DNA from: Arthrobacter sp. SLBN-83
Lineage (GTDB): Bacteria; Actinomycetota; Actinomycetes; Actinomycetales; Micrococcaceae
DNA length: 64,000 nt
Assembly (NCBI RefSeq): GCF_006715285.1
Contig: NZ_VFMX01000001.1
Location: 3,410,001-3,474,000, forward strand
Direction: 5' to 3'
Part shown: in pieces, positions 47,032-56,012 of the stretch
Position numbering within the stretch: position 1 is the first letter of the stretch
Layout: every line of letters starts with the position of its first letter
Notes under the pieces: generated by a model
The model's database searches: none
Told to the model about the DNA's origin: nothing
What the model saw: the letters and a program-made list of their open reading frames with translations, nothing else
Position numbers and translations under genes: made by a program

Positions 47032-48285
47032 GTGTCTGAGATCCGCCAATCCTCGCCGAGACGCGGAACCAACTTGCCCAGGATGGGGGACTTTAACCTC
47101 ACGGTCATCCTCGACGCGATCCGCAGGACATCCGGTGGCCTCAGCCGGGTGGAACTGGCCCAGATCGTGGGCCTGTCCCCACAGACCATCTCCAACATCT
47201 CCCGCCGCCTCCTGGACCAGAACCTCATTGTCGAGGCCGGCAAGGAAGGCACCGGCCCGGGCAAGCCGCGCACCATCCTGCGCCTCAACCCCGGCGGCAT
47301 GTACGCCCTGGGGGTCCATCTGGATCCGGCCGTCACCACGTTCGTGGTGCTGGATCTCGTGGGGGCGGTGGTCCGCCATTCCCGGATCAAGACTCCCGGC
47401 GGCAATGATCCTGCCGCGGTCATTGCCACCATCGCCGCGGAAATCGCCCAGCTCGTTGAGGACTCGGGTGTGGACCGTGGCCGGATCGCAGGACTGGGAG
47501 TGGCAGCACCCGGCCCCATCGACTTGGATCACGGCACCGTGGTGGACCCGCCCCTGCTTCCCGGCTGGGACAGAGTGGAACTGCGGGACGCGCTGGCCAC
47601 GGCCACCGGCTACTCGGTGCTTGTTGACAAGGACGTCACCAGCGCGGCAGTGGCGGAAACCTGGGCGGGTGGCGCCAGCGGAGCCGGCAGCTTCGTCTTC
47701 ATGTACATGGGCACAGGCATCGGCTGCGGCATCGTGCTCAACGATGAGGTTGTCCGCGGCACCTCCGGCAATGCCGGCGAGATCGGCCACATCGTGGTGG
47801 ACCCGGACGGCCCGCTCTGCGACTGCGGCCAGCGCGGTTGCGTCAAGTCCTCCGCCATCCCGCAGGTTCTGGTGGCAGAGGCGGAAGCAGCCGGAATCCT
47901 CGACGGCACCCGCGCTGGGAACAGCGGCGCTGAAGTCCAGCAAAGCTTCTCCCGGCTGTGTGAACTTGCCGACGCCGGCAACGAGCAGGCCGCCGCCATC
48001 CTGGATAAGTCCGCGGTCCTGGTGGCCCGGGCGGCGTCGGTCATCACCAACGCCCTGGACGTTGAAAGGGTAGTGTTCGGCGGCCCCTTCTGGAGCGGCC
48101 TGGCCGAACGCTACCTTGACCGGATCCCGCCTTTGCTGGACGGCAACAGCGCGGCCCGCCTGATCCACCCCATCGAGGTAGTGGGCACAGGCGTGGGGGA
48201 GGACGTCGGGGCCATCGGGGCCGCCTCCCTGGTCCTGGAACATACCCTCGCGCCCCGTGCCCAGCGGCTCCTGCTGGAAAGCTGA
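47032..48285 (+). CDS. ROK-family transcriptional regulator
   Basis: 417 residues, GTG start. The N-terminal winged helix-turn-helix (about 20-80) has GGLSRVELAQIVGLSPQTISNI. The ROK domain has AGLGVAAPGPID, MYMGTGIGCGIVLNDEVVRG and GNAGEIGHIVV, with a zinc cluster Cys-Asp-Cys-Gly-x2-Gly-Cys. The family's usual Glu after that cluster is Lys here. It most likely senses a sugar or sugar phosphate and controls the ABC genes that start 5 bp downstream. As a leading gene of that operon it is probably autoregulated. Retained kinase activity cannot be excluded. Confidence 0.9.
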   Translation: MSEIRQSSPRRGTNLPRMGDFNLTVILDAIRRTSGGLSRVELAQIVGLSPQTISNISRRLLDQNLIVEAGKEGTGPGKPRTILRLNPGGMYALGVHLDPAVTTFVVLDLVGAVVRHSRIKTPGGNDPAAVIATIAAEIAQLVEDSGVDRGRIAGLGVAAPGPIDLDHGTVVDPPLLPGWDRVELRDALATATGYSVLVDKDVTSAAVAETWAGGASGAGSFVFMYMGTGIGCGIVLNDEVVRGTSGNAGEIGHIVVDPDGPLCDCGQRGCVKSSAIPQVLVAEAEAAGILDGTRAGNSGAEVQQSFSRLCELADAGNEQAAAILDKSAVLVARAASVITNALDVERVVFGGPFWSGLAERYLDRIPPLLDGNSAARLIHPIEVVGTGVGEDVGAIGAASLVLEHTLAPRAQRLLLES

Positions 48286-48290
48286 CCGGC

Positions 48291-49643
48291 ATGTTTCCCC
48301 GGGCATCCAAGACAGCATCCCTGCTGGCCGCCGCGGTCCTTGTCCTCGCAGCCTGTACACCCGCAGATCCCGCCGGCGGCGATAAGACCATCAAGGTGGC
48401 CTACCAGAAGACAGACTCATTCACCGCCCTGGACACCATGCTGCAGGAGGCGAAGAAGGAGTTTGAAGCCGCCAACCAGGGCGTCACAGTTGAACTGCAG
48501 CCCATCCAGGCCAACGACGACGACTACGGCACCAAGCTGGCCCTGGCCCTGCGGTCGCCCTCGACAGCACCGGACGTCTTCTACGAAGACACCTTCAAGG
48601 TCCGCTCCGACGTGGACGCCGGGTACCTGCTGAACCTGGACAGCCGCCTGGCAAGCTGGGGGGACTGGGCCACCTTCGACAACGCCGCGAAGGAAGCGGG
48701 CAAAGCGGACGACGGCGGCACGTATGCGGTGCCGTTGGGCACCGACACCCGGGCCATCTGGTACAACAAGAAGGTTTTTGAGGCAGCCGGCGTTGGACTG
48801 CCGTGGCACCCGTCCAGCTGGCAGGACATCCTGGACACCGCCCGGAAGATCAAGGCCGCCAACCCGGACGTGATCCCCTTCAACATGTACGCCGGCAAGG
48901 GCACCGGTGAAGGAACCGTGATGCAGGGGTTCTACGAACTCCTGTACGGCACCGGAGCAAGCCTCTACGACCAGGACTCCAAGAAGTGGGTGGTTGGCTC
49001 GGCAGGGTTCAAGGACTCGCTCACTTTCCTGGACACGCTCTATGAGGAGCACCTGGCCGTTCCCCCGGCTGAAGCGCTGGACCCGAACGTCTGGAAGAAG
49101 GTGTTCGGCGAGTGGTTCCCCAAAGCAAAACTGGGGGCAACCGTGGAAGGCTCCTACGCGCCGTCGTTCTGGCAGGACGGCGGCAGCTACGCGTGGCCCG
49201 GTTACGCGCAGGAGATGGGCGTGGCCCCGTTCCCCACACAGAATGGAGCGGCACCCGGCAAGGTCAGCATGTCAGGGGGCTGGACACTGGCCGTCGGCGC
49301 AGAAACCAAGCAACCGGACCTGGCCTTCAATTTCCTCACCACTGCCCTCAATGCAAAGAATTCGCTGGCGTTCACGGTGGCCAGTTCGCAGATTGCCGTC
49401 CGCGCCGACGTCGCCGCCGATCCCGGCTACCAGTCCGCCAACCCGTTCGTGAAGGATGTCTCCGGCCTGGTGTCCGTGACCCGGTTCCGGCCGGCCACCT
49501 CCGACTACCCACGGATTTCCGCTGCCGTCCAGGAAGCCACCGAGGCCGTCATCACCGGGAACCGGACCCCGGAGCAGGCGGCGGCCGACTATGACACGGC
49601 CGTGGCCGGTATCGTGGGCGGCGACAAGACCATCCGGAAGTAG
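48291..49643 (+). CDS. ABC transporter sugar-type extracellular substrate-binding lipoprotein
   Basis: 450 residues. Lipoprotein signal peptide with lipobox Leu-Ala-Ala-Cys22. The mature part has the family-1 solute-binding pattern: FTALDTMLQEAKKEFEAANQGV, DVFYEDTFKVRSDVDAGYL, YAVPLGTDTRAIWYNKKVFEAAG, and VEGSYAPSFWQDGGSYAWPG. Aromatic residues suit a sugar or oligosaccharide ligand. Begins 5 bp after the ROK gene and is followed by two permeases. Confidence 0.92.
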   Translation: MFPRASKTASLLAAAVLVLAACTPADPAGGDKTIKVAYQKTDSFTALDTMLQEAKKEFEAANQGVTVELQPIQANDDDYGTKLALALRSPSTAPDVFYEDTFKVRSDVDAGYLLNLDSRLASWGDWATFDNAAKEAGKADDGGTYAVPLGTDTRAIWYNKKVFEAAGVGLPWHPSSWQDILDTARKIKAANPDVIPFNMYAGKGTGEGTVMQGFYELLYGTGASLYDQDSKKWVVGSAGFKDSLTFLDTLYEEHLAVPPAEALDPNVWKKVFGEWFPKAKLGATVEGSYAPSFWQDGGSYAWPGYAQEMGVAPFPTQNGAAPGKVSMSGGWTLAVGAETKQPDLAFNFLTTALNAKNSLAFTVASSQIAVRADVAADPGYQSANPFVKDVSGLVSVTRFRPATSDYPRISAAVQEATEAVITGNRTPEQAAADYDTAVAGIVGGDKTIRK

Positions 49644-49645
49644 CA

Positions 49646-50527
49646 GTGGCCGCCCACCACAGCGACCGGCAGGTGCTGCGCTACCTGCCGGTCCTGCCCG
49701 CCGTCGTGCTGCTGGCCGTGTTTCTGGCCGGCCCCGTGGTGTGGGCCTTCCACGCCTCGCTCACCAACGCCGGACTGACCGGCCGGCACGCCAGGAACCC
49801 CGAGTGGGTGGGACTGGAGAACTACCAGCGGTTGCTGCAGGACCCGGCCTTCCCGCTCTCGGTGGTGCTGACCGTGCTGTTCGTGGCAGGTTCGGCCATC
49901 GCGGGCCAGAACGTGCTGGGGATGGCCCTGGCGGTCCTCATGCGGCGGGCACGCCCGGCGGTTTCGGCAACTGTTGGCACCGCCGTGGTGGCAGCCTGGG
50001 TCCTGCCGGAAATCGTGGCGGCCTTCGCCGCCTATGCCTTCTTCAGCCGGGATGGCACGTTCAACCAGTTGCTGGGCGCTTTTGGGCTGGCCGAAACCGA
50101 CTGGCTTTACGCCGTCCCCATGGTGGCAGTGATACTGGCGAACACCTGGCGCGGGACAGCCTTTTCCATGCTGGTGTACCGGGCGGCGCTGAACGGCGTC
50201 CCGGCCGAGCTGACCGAGGCTGCACAGATGGACGGTGCCGGTGCCTGGCAGCGGCTGGTCTTCATCACCTTGCCAGTGATCCGCGGCAGCATCGCCACCA
50301 ACCTGATGCTGGTCACACTGCAGACGCTGGCGGTCTTCACCCTGATCTGGGTCATGACCGCCGGTGGTCCCGCCAACGGCAGCACCACCTTGCCTGTCCT
50401 TGCCTACCAGGAGGCGTTCAAGTTTGGCGACATCGGCTACGGCACGGCCGTCGCTGTGGTCCTCATCCTGATCGGGGCCGTGTTCGGGCTGGCCTACCTG
50501 CGCCTGCTCCGGGAGCAGAAACCGTGA
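49646..50527 (+). CDS. ABC sugar transporter permease, MalF type
   Basis: 293 residues, GTG start 2 bp after the binding-protein stop. Six helices. The EAA loop that contacts the ATPase is ELTEAAQMDGAGAWQRLVFITLP (about 190-212). NPEWVGLENYQRLL in the first periplasmic part is usual for MalF-like permeases. Its end overlaps the second permease by 4 nt. Confidence 0.93.
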   Translation: MAAHHSDRQVLRYLPVLPAVVLLAVFLAGPVVWAFHASLTNAGLTGRHARNPEWVGLENYQRLLQDPAFPLSVVLTVLFVAGSAIAGQNVLGMALAVLMRRARPAVSATVGTAVVAAWVLPEIVAAFAAYAFFSRDGTFNQLLGAFGLAETDWLYAVPMVAVILANTWRGTAFSMLVYRAALNGVPAELTEAAQMDGAGAWQRLVFITLPVIRGSIATNLMLVTLQTLAVFTLIWVMTAGGPANGSTTLPVLAYQEAFKFGDIGYGTAVAVVLILIGAVFGLAYLRLLREQKP

Positions 50528-51354
50528 CAGACCGGCACGGGCGTAGCCGCAGTACGTGGGCGGATGTGGTCCTGTTGCTGATCGGCGCCTGCTTCCTGCT
50601 GCCGCTGCTGTGGCTGGTCCTCGGATCCCTTGACCCCGCCGCCGGACACGAAACCAGAATCCCCGAGCAGGCCGGACTGGGCAACTTCGCCGCCGTCTTC
50701 ACCCCGGAGCTGCTGTTCCGGCCACTGTGGAACAGTTTGCTGCTATCGACTGGAACCGGAGTCGTTACGCTCGTGGCAGCCGTGCTGGCCGCCTATCCTC
50801 TCTCCCGCTACCGGTCCCGGTTCAACACGCCGTTCATGTCGGCCATCCTGTTCGGCACCTGCCTTCCCGTCACTGCCATCATGGTGCCGGTCTACGGATT
50901 GTTCGTCCAGCTTCGGCTGCTGGACTCCATGCCTGCCACGGTGCTGTTCCTGGCCGCCACCAGCCTTCCCATGGCCATCTGGATGACCACGAACTTCATG
51001 GACGCCGTGCCGGTGGCACTGGAGGAGGCGGCGTGGGTTGACGGCGCATCGAGGTTGTCCGGGCTGCGGTCCATCGTGCTACCGCTCATGGGACCGGGCC
51101 TGGGCGTGGTGTTCATCTTTGTATTCATCCAGGCCTGGGGAAACTTCTTTGTCCCGTTCGTGCTCCTGCTGTCCGAGGCCAACCAGCCCGCGGCTGTGTC
51201 GATTTTCAGCTTCTTCGGCCAGCACGGCGCAGTGGCTTACGGCCAGCTGGCCGCATTCTCGATCCTCTATTCCGTTCCGGTCCTGGCCCTGTACGTCATC
51301 GTGGCGCGTGGATCCGGTAACGCACTGCCCCTTGCCGGAGCCGTCAGGGGCTAG
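50524..51354 (+). CDS. ABC sugar transporter permease, MalG type
   Basis: 276 residues from the GTG at 50524 (GTGA overlap); a frame back to 49591 is a shadow. Six helices; EAA loop ALEEAAWVDGASRLSGLRSIVLP (about 168-190). AYPLSRYRSRFNTPFMSAIL is typical. No ATPase gene is next to it, so it must borrow a shared MsiK/UgpC-type ATPase encoded elsewhere. Its last 4 nt overlap the convergent small gene. Confidence 0.93.
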   Translation: MTDRHGRSRSTWADVVLLLIGACFLLPLLWLVLGSLDPAAGHETRIPEQAGLGNFAAVFTPELLFRPLWNSLLLSTGTGVVTLVAAVLAAYPLSRYRSRFNTPFMSAILFGTCLPVTAIMVPVYGLFVQLRLLDSMPATVLFLAATSLPMAIWMTTNFMDAVPVALEEAAWVDGASRLSGLRSIVLPLMGPGLGVVFIFVFIQAWGNFFVPFVLLLSEANQPAAVSIFSFFGQHGAVAYGQLAAFSILYSVPVLALYVIVARGSGNALPLAGAVRG

Positions 51355-51548
51355 TCAATGTCCTCGAGCACCACGCCGAAAGGCAGGGTATCGTCCAGGT
51401 GCGCCTGATGTCCCGTGGGATTGTTCACCACCCGGACCCCGTGCAGCTTTTCCGCCGCCGACTGCATCAGGACCGGCCGGACGGTGTCCACGAAGTGCTG
51501 GCTCTTGTCGGCGAGGTATTCCTTGTAACTGGCTGGAAGCTCAATCAT
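51351..51548 (-). CDS. Small conserved-looking protein, 65 aa
   Basis: Not recognised. ATG start; a helical N-terminus (ELPASYKEYLADKSQHFVDTV) is followed by a short beta-like part (GVRVVNNPTGHQAHLDDTLPFGVVLED). The composition is unlike a random GC-rich frame (few Arg, no Gly/Arg/Pro runs), which supports a real gene. Its stop overlaps the permease stop from the other strand by 4 nt. The divergent MoxR gene begins 138 bp to the right. Confidence 0.6.
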   Translation of the reverse strand: MIELPASYKEYLADKSQHFVDTVRPVLMQSAAEKLHGVRVVNNPTGHQAHLDDTLPFGVVLEDID

Positions 51549-51686
51549 GGCAAAAGAATAGACCTGCAGGTCCCTTTAGGGGAGTGGTGCCCATTGCCGG
51601 ACTCCAGGGCCCCGGCTTGGATAGGATGGCGGGCGGGACAAGGCAGCCCGGCCCGTACACCCAACACCGTCATCAGGGGGAATCCA

Positions 51687-52694
51687 GTGCTTTCGACCAG
51701 CGTGCCCGCAAGAATCCAGCCGGCGGAGCTGGCCAGGGCGCAGCAGGTGGCGGCCAACATCTCCCGCAGTTTCGATGCAAAAGTGGTGGGGCAGTCCCGG
51801 CTGCGGGAATCGCTGCTGGTGGGACTGCTGACCGGCGGGCACATCCTCCTGGAAAGCGTCCCCGGACTGGCCAAGACCACGGCCGCGCAAACCCTCGCCG
51901 AAGCCGTCAGCGCCGAATTCCGCAGGATACAGTGCACCCCTGACCTGCTGCCCAGCGACATCGTGGGAACCCAGATCTACGATGCGGCCAAGGGGAACTT
52001 CCGCACCCAGCTCGGCCCGGTGCATGCCAATATCGTGCTGCTGGATGAGATCAACCGTTCCAGCGCCAAGACCCAGAGCGCCATGCTTGAGGCCATGCAG
52101 GAACGCCAAACCTCCATTGGCGGGCAGGACCACCCCCTGCCCTCGCCGTTCCTGGTCCTGGCAACCCAGAACCCCATCGAGCAGGAGGGCACCTACCAGC
52201 TGCCCGAGGCCCAGATGGACCGCTTCATGCTCAAGGACGTGCTGGACTACCCCACTCCCGCGGAAGAGGCCGAGGTGATCCGAAGGATCGATGCCGGCGT
52301 CTACAGCCGGGAACAAAGACCCGCGGCCGCCGCCTCCCTGGACGCCATCATCGAAATCCAGGACCTGGTGGGGCGGGTCTACCTGGATCCGTCTATCGTC
52401 AACTACATCGTGGGGCTGGTCTACGTAACGCGGAACGCCTCCCAATACATCGATGCCCGGCTGGCCGGCTTCATCGAATTCGGCGCCAGCCCCCGGGCCA
52501 GCATCGCCTTCAGCCAGGCCGCGCGTGCAGTGGCGCTGCTGCACGGCCGCGACCATGTGATCCCGGAGGACGTCAGGTCGCTGGCCCACCGGGTGCTGCG
52601 GCACCGGTTGATCCTCAACTTCGACGCAGTGGCCGAGCAGGTCCCGGTCGAATCGGTGATTGACGCCGTCGTGGCCGCGGTCCAGACTCCCTGA
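51687..52694 (+). CDS. MoxR-type AAA+ ATPase
   Basis: 335 residues from the GTG at 51687, 5 nt after GGGGGAA; the longer frame to 51399 crosses the small leftward gene. The Walker A segment is SVPGLAKTT (57-65), with Ala before Lys as in all MoxR proteins. Walker B is NIVLLDEINR, and the sensor-1 segment is FLVLATQNPIEQEGTYQLPEAQMDRF. MoxR ATPases act as chaperones for VWA proteins, which are encoded three genes downstream. First gene of a tight five-gene operon. Confidence 0.95.
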   Translation: MLSTSVPARIQPAELARAQQVAANISRSFDAKVVGQSRLRESLLVGLLTGGHILLESVPGLAKTTAAQTLAEAVSAEFRRIQCTPDLLPSDIVGTQIYDAAKGNFRTQLGPVHANIVLLDEINRSSAKTQSAMLEAMQERQTSIGGQDHPLPSPFLVLATQNPIEQEGTYQLPEAQMDRFMLKDVLDYPTPAEEAEVIRRIDAGVYSREQRPAAAASLDAIIEIQDLVGRVYLDPSIVNYIVGLVYVTRNASQYIDARLAGFIEFGASPRASIAFSQAARAVALLHGRDHVIPEDVRSLAHRVLRHRLILNFDAVAEQVPVESVIDAVVAAVQTP

Positions 52695-52700
52695 TCCCGC

Positions 52701-53588
52701 ATGGCCAGCCTCCTCCAGCGGGTGAAGTCGAAGATGGCCATCTTCGCGCACCGCAAAGCGCGTGGAATGCTCGACGGCGAATACGGTTCCGTATTCAGGG
52801 GCCGCAGCCTGGACTTTGACGACCTGCGCGCCTACGTACCGGGTGACGAGGTGCGCGACATCGACTGGAAGGCCACAGCCCGGCATGGTTCACCCCTGAT
52901 CCGGCGCTACGTGGCCGTCCGCCGGCAGACCGTCCTCCTGGTTACCGACACAGGACGGAACATGGCGGCGGAGGCGCGGTCCGGGGAAACGAAAAAGGAC
53001 ATCGCCGTGCTGGCGCTGGGAGTTATGGGCTACCTGGCCCACCGGCACGGGGACGTGGTGGGCCTGGTATGCGGCGACTCCACCGCAACCCGCTCCCTGC
53101 CGGCAAAGAGCGGCGAAGCCCACCTGGAACGGCTCCTCAGGCACGTGGACTCCCAGACGCGCCTCGACGGGGCGCCCAGCAAGTTCCAGGACCAGCTGGC
53201 CTACGTGGCCCGCAACGTCAAAGGCCGCCACCTGCTCTTTGTCGTCGCGGACGAACTGGCTGCGGACGCTCCCACCGCCCAACTCCTGCGCAGGCTACGC
53301 GCCCAGCACGAAGTCCTGTGGCTGACAGTGCGGGACGCGGACCTGGCACCCGCCACTGAGCCCGATGCCCCTGAAACCTACAGCGTGGCCGATGAGTCCC
53401 TCCTGCCCTGGCCGCCCGGAGTGTCCCCAGGCGTGGAGGCCGCCTACACGAAAGCGACCTTGGAGCGTGATGCGGGCCGGAAGGCCATGCTGCGCACGGC
53501 CGGGATCACCGAAGGGGACGTGGCGGGCAGCGGGGATGTCATCACCGGGCTGTTCGCGCTGCTGGAGAGGCACCGGCGTGCAGGCTGA
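52701..53588 (+). CDS. DUF58 domain protein of the MoxR operon
   Basis: 295 residues, 6 bp after moxR. Near the start is the DUF58 signature YVPGDEVRDIDWKATARHGSPLIRRYVAVR (about 50-80), followed by a VWA-like fold (TVLLVTDTGRNMAAEARSGETKKD; RHLLFVVADELA). No membrane helix is evident, although many DUF58 proteins have two; this is the short soluble version. Function unknown; associated with MoxR. Its 3' end overlaps the next gene by 11 nt. Confidence 0.92.
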   Translation: MASLLQRVKSKMAIFAHRKARGMLDGEYGSVFRGRSLDFDDLRAYVPGDEVRDIDWKATARHGSPLIRRYVAVRRQTVLLVTDTGRNMAAEARSGETKKDIAVLALGVMGYLAHRHGDVVGLVCGDSTATRSLPAKSGEAHLERLLRHVDSQTRLDGAPSKFQDQLAYVARNVKGRHLLFVVADELAADAPTAQLLRRLRAQHEVLWLTVRDADLAPATEPDAPETYSVADESLLPWPPGVSPGVEAAYTKATLERDAGRKAMLRTAGITEGDVAGSGDVITGLFALLERHRRAG

Positions 53589-54057
53589 TCCCGGGTTCTT
53601 CGCCCCTCTGCAATACAGCCCCGCCTGGGCGTGGTGCGGGGCAGCGCTGCTGGCCTTGGTGGCAGGGTGGTACGTCTTCGTGCTGACCACCACCCGCACA
53701 GCCAGGCGCCCGGAGCCGGCCGGCAGGGCCCAGGAACGGTCTGCGCTTACCGACCTGCCCGGGCTCAAAGCTGCCTACCTGCAGCGCATCCACGACGTGG
53801 AGCAGGCAGCGGCAGCGGGCACGCTGGGCGCGCGGCCGGCCCACCAGGAGATCAGCCTCCTGCTGCGCGGGTTTGTCCGGGACGCCACGGGGGTGGATGC
53901 CACCAGGATGACCCACCAGGACCTCGCCCGGCACCCTCTTCCGACCGCGGCCGACGCGGTCCAGGCACTCTACCCGGCTGAATTCGGTCCCGGGCCGCTG
54001 CCTTCCGTGGCCGCGTCCGCGGCAAGAGCCTCGGCGGCGGTGCGCGCGTGGAGCTGA
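53578..54057 (+). CDS. Single-pass membrane protein of the MoxR operon, 159 aa
   Basis: GTG at 53578 overlaps the DUF58 gene by 11 nt; the longer frame is a shadow. One helix lies at about 17-36 (AWCGAALLALVAGWYVFVL), then a cytosolic part with TDLPGLKAAYLQRIHDVEQAAAAGTLGARPAHQEISLLLRGFVRDATGVDATRMT. The helical LLRGFVRD...G segment and the position between DUF58 and VWA genes match the small DUF4381/DUF4129-like proteins of Bat operons, but I cannot confirm the family. Confidence 0.8.
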   Translation: MQADPGFFAPLQYSPAWAWCGAALLALVAGWYVFVLTTTRTARRPEPAGRAQERSALTDLPGLKAAYLQRIHDVEQAAAAGTLGARPAHQEISLLLRGFVRDATGVDATRMTHQDLARHPLPTAADAVQALYPAEFGPGPLPSVAASAARASAAVRAWS

Positions 54058-56012
54058 TGTTCTGGTGGCTGCTGCCCGTCGCGGCCGCCGCGGCCGGTGT
54101 TGCGGTATGGGTAGCGCTGCGGCGCAAAGGGGGGAGCAGCGTACGACGACGGCCCGTGGCGCACGCGGACAGGCTCACCGCGCTGCCGGAATACCAGGCA
54201 GCCCTCCGGCGGTACCGGCGGTGGCTGGCGCTGGCCGGAACCGCGTTGGCCCTGCTGCTGGTGTCCACCTCGATAGCAGCGGCCCGTCCCGTCTCCGCGG
54301 ACACCATCAGGCCGGAGCAGCACAACCGCGACATCATGCTCTGCCTCGATGCGTCCGGGTCCATGAGCAGCGCCGACGCCGCGGTAGTGGACGTCTTCAC
54401 CAAACTGGCACGGGAGTTCGACGGCGAACGGATCGGACTGACCATCTTCGACAGCAGCGCCATCCAGGTCTTTCCGTTGACGGACGACTACGCCTATGCG
54501 CAGGAACAGCTCCGCAGTGCCAAGGACGCCTTCGACGGCGAACCCGGAAGCTCCGGATTCCTTGACGGCACGTGGAGCGGCAGGGGCTCGTCCCTGATCG
54601 GCGACGGCCTGGCCTCCTGCCTCAACAGTTTTCCGGACGCCCGCAAGTCTCAGGAGGCCACCGGCGGGGAAAGCGACCCCCAGCGCTCGCGGTCTGTGGT
54701 GCTTGCGACAGACAATTTCCTGTCTGGCAAGCCCATCATGACGCTGGACCAGGCGGCCGGATTGGCCAGGGAGCGGTCCGTCCACGTTTATGCGCTGAAC
54801 CCGGCGGACCTGGACTACGGCTCCGGTCCTGACCAGCCCGGCGCACAACTGCGGGCAGCCGCAGAGTCCACCGGCGGCGCGTACTTTGCCCTTGACAGCC
54901 CTGACGCCGTGGCCGGGATCGTCGCCGGGGTTGAGCAGACGGAGACTACTGCGGTCCAGGGGGCGCCCCGGGCTGTGTTCACAGATATCCCTGGCCTGCC
55001 GCTGGCTGCTGCGCTGCTGTCCGCCCTTGCCCTTAGCGCCGTTCTTTGGCGGCTGCAGCGCGTCCCCCTCCGCAGCCGGACCTGGCTGCGGCGCGTAGCC
55101 ATGGTCCTGCTGCTCCTTGCAGCGGTCCTGCGGCCGCACCTTCCGGGGGGCACCGTCCAGGCCGCCAGCGCCGACCTGAACGTGTTCTTCGTGGTGGACA
55201 CCACCACCAGCATGGTGGCCGAGGACTATGGCAACGGAAGCCCGCGGCTGGAGGGCGTCCGGAAGGACATTATGACCATCGCCGAACAGTTGCCCGGCGC
55301 CCGGTTCTCCGTCATCACGTTCGACACCACCGCGCACGTCCGCATGCCGCTGAGCACCGACACCCTTGCCCTGGAAACCATCACGGACGTCCTGGAACCG
55401 CAGGTAACCGCCTACGCCAAGGGCAGCAGCATCACCGTCGCCAGGCAGGTGCTGTCCGAGCGGCTGGCAGCAGCCAGGGACAGCCACCCGGGCAGGCCCC
55501 GGCTGGTGTACTACCTGGGCGACGGCGAGCAGACCAGCGGCAAGGAGCCGGAGCCCCTGAAGGTCGACGGCGGATTGGTGGCCGGGGGAGCAGTGCTGGG
55601 TTACGGCACATCCGGAGGCGGCCGGATGAAGGAGAACACAGGGGTGGACGACGGCGGGACCGCCGGAGGGGCGGCCGGCACCCGGAGTGGCGGCTACGTC
55701 CAGGACAGCCGGGCCGGCAGCACCGGCGACGCGCTCTCCATGATTGACGAGGGGCGGCTGCAGGCCATCGCCGGGCAGCTTGGGGTGCCATACGTCCATC
55801 GCGTTGCAGGCGCCCCTGTTGCTGACATGATGCAGCAGGCGCATCCCGGAAGGGTGGAACGCACAGACGATGATGGTTCGCTGGGGGCAGGGACGGAGCT
55901 CTACTGGATCCTCGCTGCCGGCGCCTTCCTGCTGGCCTTGCCGGAAGCCGTGGCAATCGTGCGGCAGCTTCGCGGATTCCCGCGCGCAGGCCGGAAGGAG
56001 GAAAAGCCGTGA
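54048..56012 (+). CDS. Fused double-VWA membrane protein (BatA-BatB-like)
   Basis: 654 residues, GTG at 54048; the ATG at 54057, overlapping the previous stop as TGATG, is an alternative. Layout: helices about 4-23 and 60-80, VWA domain 1 (about 95-300) with a complete MIDAS start DASGS (101-105) and VVLATDN, helices about 310-330 and 338-358, VWA domain 2 (about 375-600) with DTTTS (384-388) and YYLGDGEQT, and a final helix about 622-642. In other bacteria these are usually two genes (BatA and BatB). Likely a surface or membrane scaffold worked on by the MoxR ATPase; the substrate is unknown. Overlaps the next gene by 4 nt. Confidence 0.9.
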   Translation: MELMFWWLLPVAAAAAGVAVWVALRRKGGSSVRRRPVAHADRLTALPEYQAALRRYRRWLALAGTALALLLVSTSIAAARPVSADTIRPEQHNRDIMLCLDASGSMSSADAAVVDVFTKLAREFDGERIGLTIFDSSAIQVFPLTDDYAYAQEQLRSAKDAFDGEPGSSGFLDGTWSGRGSSLIGDGLASCLNSFPDARKSQEATGGESDPQRSRSVVLATDNFLSGKPIMTLDQAAGLARERSVHVYALNPADLDYGSGPDQPGAQLRAAAESTGGAYFALDSPDAVAGIVAGVEQTETTAVQGAPRAVFTDIPGLPLAAALLSALALSAVLWRLQRVPLRSRTWLRRVAMVLLLLAAVLRPHLPGGTVQAASADLNVFFVVDTTTSMVAEDYGNGSPRLEGVRKDIMTIAEQLPGARFSVITFDTTAHVRMPLSTDTLALETITDVLEPQVTAYAKGSSITVARQVLSERLAAARDSHPGRPRLVYYLGDGEQTSGKEPEPLKVDGGLVAGGAVLGYGTSGGGRMKENTGVDDGGTAGGAAGTRSGGYVQDSRAGSTGDALSMIDEGRLQAIAGQLGVPYVHRVAGAPVADMMQQAHPGRVERTDDDGSLGAGTELYWILAAGAFLLALPEAVAIVRQLRGFPRAGRKEEKP

